Of a stretch of 64,000 nt of DNA, positions 59,107-64,000 are shown one piece after another. The notes under the pieces were generated by a model. That model made no database searches. It was not told the origin of the DNA and worked only from the letters and a program-made list of their open reading frames with translations. How positions within the stretch are numbered: position 1 is the first letter of the stretch; the number at the start of each line of letters is the position of its first letter. A program made the position numbers and the translations under genes. Origin of the DNA: Desarmillaria ectypa (lineage: Eukaryota > Basidiomycota > Agaricomycetes > Agaricales > Physalacriaceae); assembly GCA_030407005.1 (NCBI GenBank), contig JAUDYN010000010.1, positions 868,001-932,000 on the forward strand, read 5' to 3'.

Positions 59107-60225
59107 TCAGTCAATTAATCCTCCTACAAACTCCTTCACCAATGGTTCCCAGCAAGCGCGATCCACTTGCATGTGCTCACCATCGCAGGTAGTTAATACC
59201 ACCCCGCCTCGTTCATCTAGAGCCTTCAGCCCTATCCAGTCTTCTCGATACAGAGACTGCAATTTCATAGGAATGATGTTCTTGTCTCTGGACGACGACA
59301 AGACATCTTGTCCTGGTCCCATGTCATCTGGAGGTGCCTCACTAGCAAACCAAGAACTCTCTTTCGGGACGACGGTCCTGTCCTGCAGGAACATGACGAG
59401 AACGAGCGAATTGAGAGAGGCTAAGTTGTGAGCGTAGGTTTGGTTTCGGGGCTGAACGTCCGGTGGGAGTTCGTTGTTGATGGTCGTCAGGAAATGATTG
59501 GCAGAGAGATACATTGGGAGGTTATTGGGATCTCGGAAATATTGGGCCTATGCATAGGTGAGTTTGGTAAAGAGGCGTACTGATGCCATATCATACCTGG
59601 ACGAGATTTTCCTGAGCCCATTTGCTGTAGACTGCGCTTTTCGTAGCACGCCTGGCAACCTGACACAGGAGGTCCCAAGCACCGCATATCGGAATATCTG
59701 ATATCCCCATGTGCTGTGAGCCAAATGTTATGAGATTGTTGACCGGTGGGTCGTTGTACTGCTCCACATAAGCCCGTAGGAACTGCCCGCCTTGGGAAAA
59801 GCCAATCGCATCAAATCCGCCTGTCAACTCGGGAATACCTCGTAATTGGTTGGAGACAAGCTCAATTTGGGCATTCACGTTGCCGTACTGCCTACCCAGT
59901 CTGATTAATGGCGCGACGGAAGAGAAAAGTATTAGTTGCGCACAAAGCCGGCTTTGCGGTCATTGTCCTGAAGTTCGTCGATGTAGATTGAGTGTATGAA
60001 TATTCCTGGGTGAACGTCTTCAATCATGGATGCAAATTGCACCATCCCAGGAGAAGAATATGAGTCGCCTGTATGCTGGTGTCAGGTATGCTTAAAAGGC
60101 ATGGGGCTAGTGAGTGGCAAACCTAGGCCATGCCAAAGAACCAATGGTCGCGGTGAGCTATGTGTCGTTTGCGGCGGGTAGTAAAGCGCAGAAAGCAGTG
60201 GTGCAGCGAGGAGTGGTAGCTTCAT
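59107..60225 (-). CDS. PPT1: palmitoyl-protein thioesterase 1
   Basis: Lysosomal or vacuolar alpha/beta hydrolase that removes palmitate from cysteines of proteins. Four exons: 60123-60225, 59944-60068, 59597-59887, 59107-59547, giving 319 aa. The first ~20 residues (MKLPLLAAPLLSALYY) form a signal peptide. The conserved PLVLWHGLGDSY follows. The nucleophile is in AIGFSQGGQF (GxSxG), the acid in FLQDRTVVP and the histidine in CDGEHMQV. Family blocks GNVNAQIELV, ITFGSQHMG, QAQYFRDP and NHFLTTINNE are present. All introns are GT/AG. Its start is only 81 bp from the divergent Sld7-like gene. Confidence 0.95.
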
Positions 60226-60306
60226 GGTGACGGCCCAGGTGAGTGACAGACAGGCACATGATCAAACACGCCCAGAAATGGAAGGCCTCCGACGTCATCC
60301 TCGACG

Positions 60307-61255
60307 ATGAACTCGCCCACTCGAACATCGAGCAGACTGGTGTACAGAGGCAGCCTGGCGCTTCCTGACTCCCACGTAACCCTCGATGGCATCGCCTTCT
60401 CTGCCATGCTCACCGCACAGACGACCTTGCTACAAAACCCCCTCGCCTTGGCCCTGGAATCACTTCGTGGCATTGCAATACGCTTCGTCGCCGTCATCAG
60501 CCTCGCTGATGTCTACTATGACGTCAATGCAGCACCAAGAATTGTGCTAGATATACATCCTCAGGCTGTTCTTTCCACAGTCTACTTTCAGAACATTTTC
60601 TGCCTCCGACCGGAGCAAACCCATTTGATAGGCGTTCAGGTCGCGCTTGGGGATACGGACGCGACGGATATCGTTATTTACGCGTCTTCAATAGAGAATA
60701 ATACATTGCAGCTACTAGCTGCACGGATAACACCGCCACCAGTGGTATTGCCCCGCCCTGATGATCCCACTCCCCGCAAGCCACCACCACTCTTGTATGC
60801 TAAGGGTAGAGACCTTTTCCCACCAAAGCCACAGTTCAAGGTCCCTGCAATACCAGCGAAGACTCTGAAGAGGAAACCGTCTCAGGTGGAGCCGGAGGTT
60901 GGGCCGACGATAGAGAGGAATAACAAAGATGTTCGTGTTTTTGTTTTTGTTTCTTTTCTTTGGGTATCTAACATTCGATAGACTGTCAAAGGAATCGTCA
61001 GTAGAAGCATTCCAACACATCTCCTTCCCAAGACACATCCAGAGTACAAGGAGGTCTTCAACTGGATATATCGTGGGGTATGCTTCGCTATGGTGATTAG
61101 GTGCTCTGCTTCGAGTCTGAACATCAGCTGAGCCCCATTCTAAGCGTGCCAATATTAAATTGAAACCAGTAAACGAAGAAACCGCAAGCCGTCTAGCCAG
61201 AGTTCATGTTGGCATGTATGTTCAAGGCGCTGATGGGCGAAGGGGACCAACGTGA
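60307..61255 (+). CDS. SLD7: Sld7-like DNA replication regulator
   Basis: In yeast Sld7 partners Sld3 in loading initiation factors at origins. Three exons: 60307-60930, 60982-61092, 61145-61255, giving 281 aa. The N-terminal beta-rich domain begins RLVYRGSLALPDSHVTLDGI and continues RFVAVISLADVYYDV. A Pro/Lys-rich linker follows. The C-terminal helical domain has ERNNKDTVKGIVSRSI, HPEYKEVFNWIYRGVCFAM, and ETASRLARVHVGMY, which fit the Sld7 C-terminal domain; the last exon only joins in frame when the GT at 61093 is used. Assignment is from memory of the family pattern. Start ATG 60307 could be slightly downstream of the real one. Confidence 0.65.
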
Positions 61256-61775
61256 CAACGGCTCTAATTTTTATTATTTGTATGATCAGGTGGGTGGCCC
61301 TCCCTTTTCCTTAAATTGTGTCTGAACATCATGTAGTCACTGTAGCATATTATTCTAAACTATTTCAATTCTGATCTGAAGCGTTGGGCGACGAGTTCTG
61401 TCAAGGTTTCGGAACCGCAGGCTTCTGCACTTCCAGATGCTACACCGAATGCGGTGCAATATCACTCACCCTGACTGCCTTCTGTCCCTGACCAGATGGG
61501 TCTTTACTGTGAATTCTTTCACCGATGACAAGTTGATAGATACACGCCGCATTTTATGGCATTTACTGGTCCGACACGAAGGATCACGTTAGCCGTGGAG
61601 GCAATCCTTGAACTTCCAAATGACTTCCATGTCACTGCATCTGTAACATCCTTGACCGAGATTCCTTATCTTTGGTTAGGTCTTGTCGAAGGATCAGAGC
61701 TGACGGACGCAACAGTCAATCCCACAGCTTTCTGTCGACGTAGAAGATTAACGGAACATTCTCCTTAGTTGAAAC
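61256..61775. other. intergenic
   Basis: No gene supported; the frame at 61556-61768 has no motif. Confidence 0.5.
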
Positions 61776-63188
61776 ATGATCAAGATGTTCGGATACCCTC
61801 GTTATATCAACTACACCGTATGCATCTTCTTTGTGTTCTCTCTGACCCAAGGTAGTGCAACAATGCCAGAGTTGCACGCCCAGAAAGGGCTGCCTATACA
61901 GGCTAGTATCCCGTCAGCGACTGCCCTCACGTTGACGGCTCCCACTCCAGCCGATTCACCAAGCATACCCCTCCCGACATCTGCATCTCCTACCGTGCTA
62001 TGTACTGTTGCTCCCTTGCTGGAAAAAGTTCCTCCAGCCACTCTGACAACAGGAAATACTCCTTCGCCATCGGAAACACTGGCTCCTACACAGACGATCA
62101 TATCCCAGCCTCAGCTGAGTATCTCTGCTTCTACACAAACCAAACCATCAGCCCCTACAGCAGCGACTGATAATAAGCCATCTTCGACCTCATTGCAGTC
62201 AACCCCTCCATCTCCTGATGCCAAATATGCACCCACGAAACTGACTCATATCCCTGAAAATCCAGCTTCCGCTACGACGAAGCCCTCTGCTCCTTCAGCG
62301 ATTTCTACCGCCGCGCCTGCCCTCATCGCAGACGTAGCTATTGTTGAACCTACATTAACGAACACGACGCTCCAGGACCGTGGCCCCACTTCCACGAAAC
62401 CATCAGAAACGACTGCACCGACTGTCCCGAGACCAGCAGCTAGTACCACCCCGACTGAAATCTCTGCATCTATCCTACAAACGAATAATGCGCGTCCTAG
62501 TAATATAGACACTTCGAACCTACTTCGGATCCGACATGAACGCGCCAACAGACCCCTTCCCCCCATACCAGAGCTCGACTGGATCGTTCCTTACGAGCCT
62601 ACTAAGGTAAGTTACTTCTTTGGATACTGATCCAATCCACTCATTTAGACAGATACATGTAAAAACAGTAGAGGAACGAGTGCTACCTACGGTTATAGCG
62701 GCAGAGGAAGAGAGGAAGAAGTACGCGCAACGCGCAATGATGAAGGGATACGCCATGAATGTTGCTATCGGTAAGCCATCTCCTCAAGGAAAATTACAAT
62801 GAGATGACAGGGCACTGTATAGGCGTACAGCTTCTTGTCGGCTCTCTAACTACTGCCATATCAGCACTTGTTACCGGACGCGAGGTGAGAGCTTACTCCG
62901 TACTTGAGTACAGTGACCGAAGGCTCTTTTGATCTTAGATTACGATCGTGCTGCCCGTCCTCCGTATATTCTCGTCATCCTATTTTCCCGAATTTAAGTC
63001 TCAATCACAATTTCCTAGGGGCTATATCAACGCTTACAGCAGCATTCCTCACCAGAACCCGAGGGTCGAACGAACCGGAGCGATCCCTAATGGTGGCGAA
63101 GGACCTCGAGCAGTTCATCCAGGAATGCAAGGCGTTGCTAGTAGACTGTGGGTCGAGTACGGAGGACGTTCATAAGAGAGAGGTGTAA
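61776..63188 (+). CDS. SLATT-domain membrane protein (fungal type)
   Basis: Protein with the SMODS-and-SLOG-associating two-helix effector domain. Exons 61776-62606, 62653-62770, 62823-62884, 62939-62963, 63019-63188 give 401 aa from the first ATG; a second candidate ATG at 61863 gives 372 aa and avoids an N-terminal hydrophobic stretch. The first ~240 residues are a Ser/Thr/Pro-rich disordered region. The domain starts at ERVLPTVIAAEEERKKYAQR, with two membrane helices, NVAIGVQLLVGSLTTAISAL and AISTLTAAFL, and ends with the typical RTRGSNEPERS...DLEQFIQECKAL segment. The joint after ITIVLPVL is less certain. The role in fungi is unknown; related bacterial domains act in defence systems. Confidence 0.8.
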
Positions 63189-64000
63189 ACACTGAGGAAC
63201 AGATTCGAGGAGATTTTGAGGGGTGCGGATGTGTAGGTGAGCCTTTATTTTGCAGTAGTGCCATGTCTGATGTTGTGAATGGACTGTGCAGGGAGTAAAA
63301 ACGATAACCAGTGTAAATTCGTGGTCCTCGTATAGTATCAACGGATGCAACGACGTAATAGTACTTGAGCACGTAGTAGAAATAATGAAGTAGAGGGTCT
63401 GACAGCTGGTCAACGGGACGTCTATGTCTGAACAGGCGCCATTCAGGAGACGCTATTCAATGCATAAAACGAGGTAAATTTTAATTATAGGATAGGAAGG
63501 AAGGAAATCATCGTTGCTCCTGAACAGAAACATAACGACGTCCGTACCGCAGCTAGCTACGAAGTGTACTACATTGATGTTGGTGATACCCGGGGGATGA
63601 CTAACGGCTACAAGACCGACTTGACCTTGGGGAAATCCGGACTGCATTCAGCCTCAACAGTTGAGTACCAACTAAGGTTGCGTACGATAGACTGTGTCGG
63701 AGATTGTGCTCTGACCTTGTTAGGAAAAACAAAAAATAATCTAGCTGATAAGATAACATATATACCCGATGTATCCTTATTAGGCATCCGATAAGCGGCC
63801 TTACCAAGTAGGTAATGGCAGAGAATGGATGAGGAACATTAGATCTGACTCTCGGTTAGTAAGGCTTTATTATCGGCCTAAATTGCCTTTCGGTGCCTTA
63901 CATTGCTTTAAAAGGAGAGTGCAGAATCTCCGACATTGGGGCTGTTTCGGACCTGTATTTGACCTGTCAAGCATGTCATTGCACTGTGCACACTAACTAG
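63189..64000. other. no supported gene
   Basis: Window end. The frame at 63564-63794 (plus) and its antisense are short and unrecognised. Confidence 0.45.

Overview
The window is nuclear DNA of a filamentous basidiomycete, most likely an agaricomycete mushroom (inferred). The evidence is dense short introns (about 48-60 nt, GT...AG with some GC...AG), single-gene transcription units on both strands with short spacers, and families typical of Agaricomycetes: DUF6534 seven-helix proteins, TKL-type kinases with HGDLKG catalytic loops, an M36 fungalysin, a fungal SLATT protein and fungal PhyH dioxygenases. I saw no rRNA, CRISPR array or intact transposon, and tRNAs could not be excluded by eye.

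Layout. 0.7-6.3 kb (minus): 1-Cys peroxiredoxin, a protein with four dsRBD-like modules, and a 17-exon DUF6534 membrane protein. 6.2-11.4 kb: a duplicated divergent promoter segment, leaving a dead PhyH fragment near 7 kb, an intact PhyH dioxygenase at 10.3-11.4 kb, and a decayed gene of unknown family near 8 kb. 11.5-14.2 kb: SAP-domain protein and inositol phosphorylceramide synthase, divergent. 14.5-14.8 kb: a MITE-like element. 15.7-17.1 kb: aldo/keto reductase. 18.3-23.7 kb: two convergent TKL kinases forming an inverted duplication with a 503-bp tract that appears identical. 24.7-27.5 kb: secreted fungalysin. 29-32 kb: a gene graveyard (SIN3 PAH fragment, truncated kinase, truncated P450). 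33.5-36.4 kb: mitochondrial aconitase. 36.9-40.2 kb: a low-complexity protein and a third TKL kinase. 41.0-42.8 kb: O-acetylhomoserine sulfhydrylase. 43.3-50.0 kb: tandem P1B heavy-metal ATPases, one intact and one a pseudogene. 50.4-52.6 kb: MDR enoyl-reductase-like enzyme and a small proline-rich protein. 53.3-54.5 kb: second aldo/keto reductase. 55.1-58.8 kb: a broken 3' copy and an intact copy of a Tvp38-type Golgi protein. 59.1-61.3 kb: palmitoyl-protein thioesterase and a Sld7-like replication factor, divergent from 80 bp. 61.8-63.2 kb: SLATT-domain protein.

There is no single pathway cluster. The housekeeping genes (aconitase, IPC synthase, Met17, PPT1, Tvp38, Sld7, peroxiredoxin) are interleaved with accessory families. 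The accessory parts show repeated local duplication followed by decay of one copy (PhyH, TKL kinases, P1B ATPase, Tvp38). Exon boundaries below were worked out by hand from splice signals and family conservation. Where a total is quoted, exon lengths sum to a multiple of three without internal stops.
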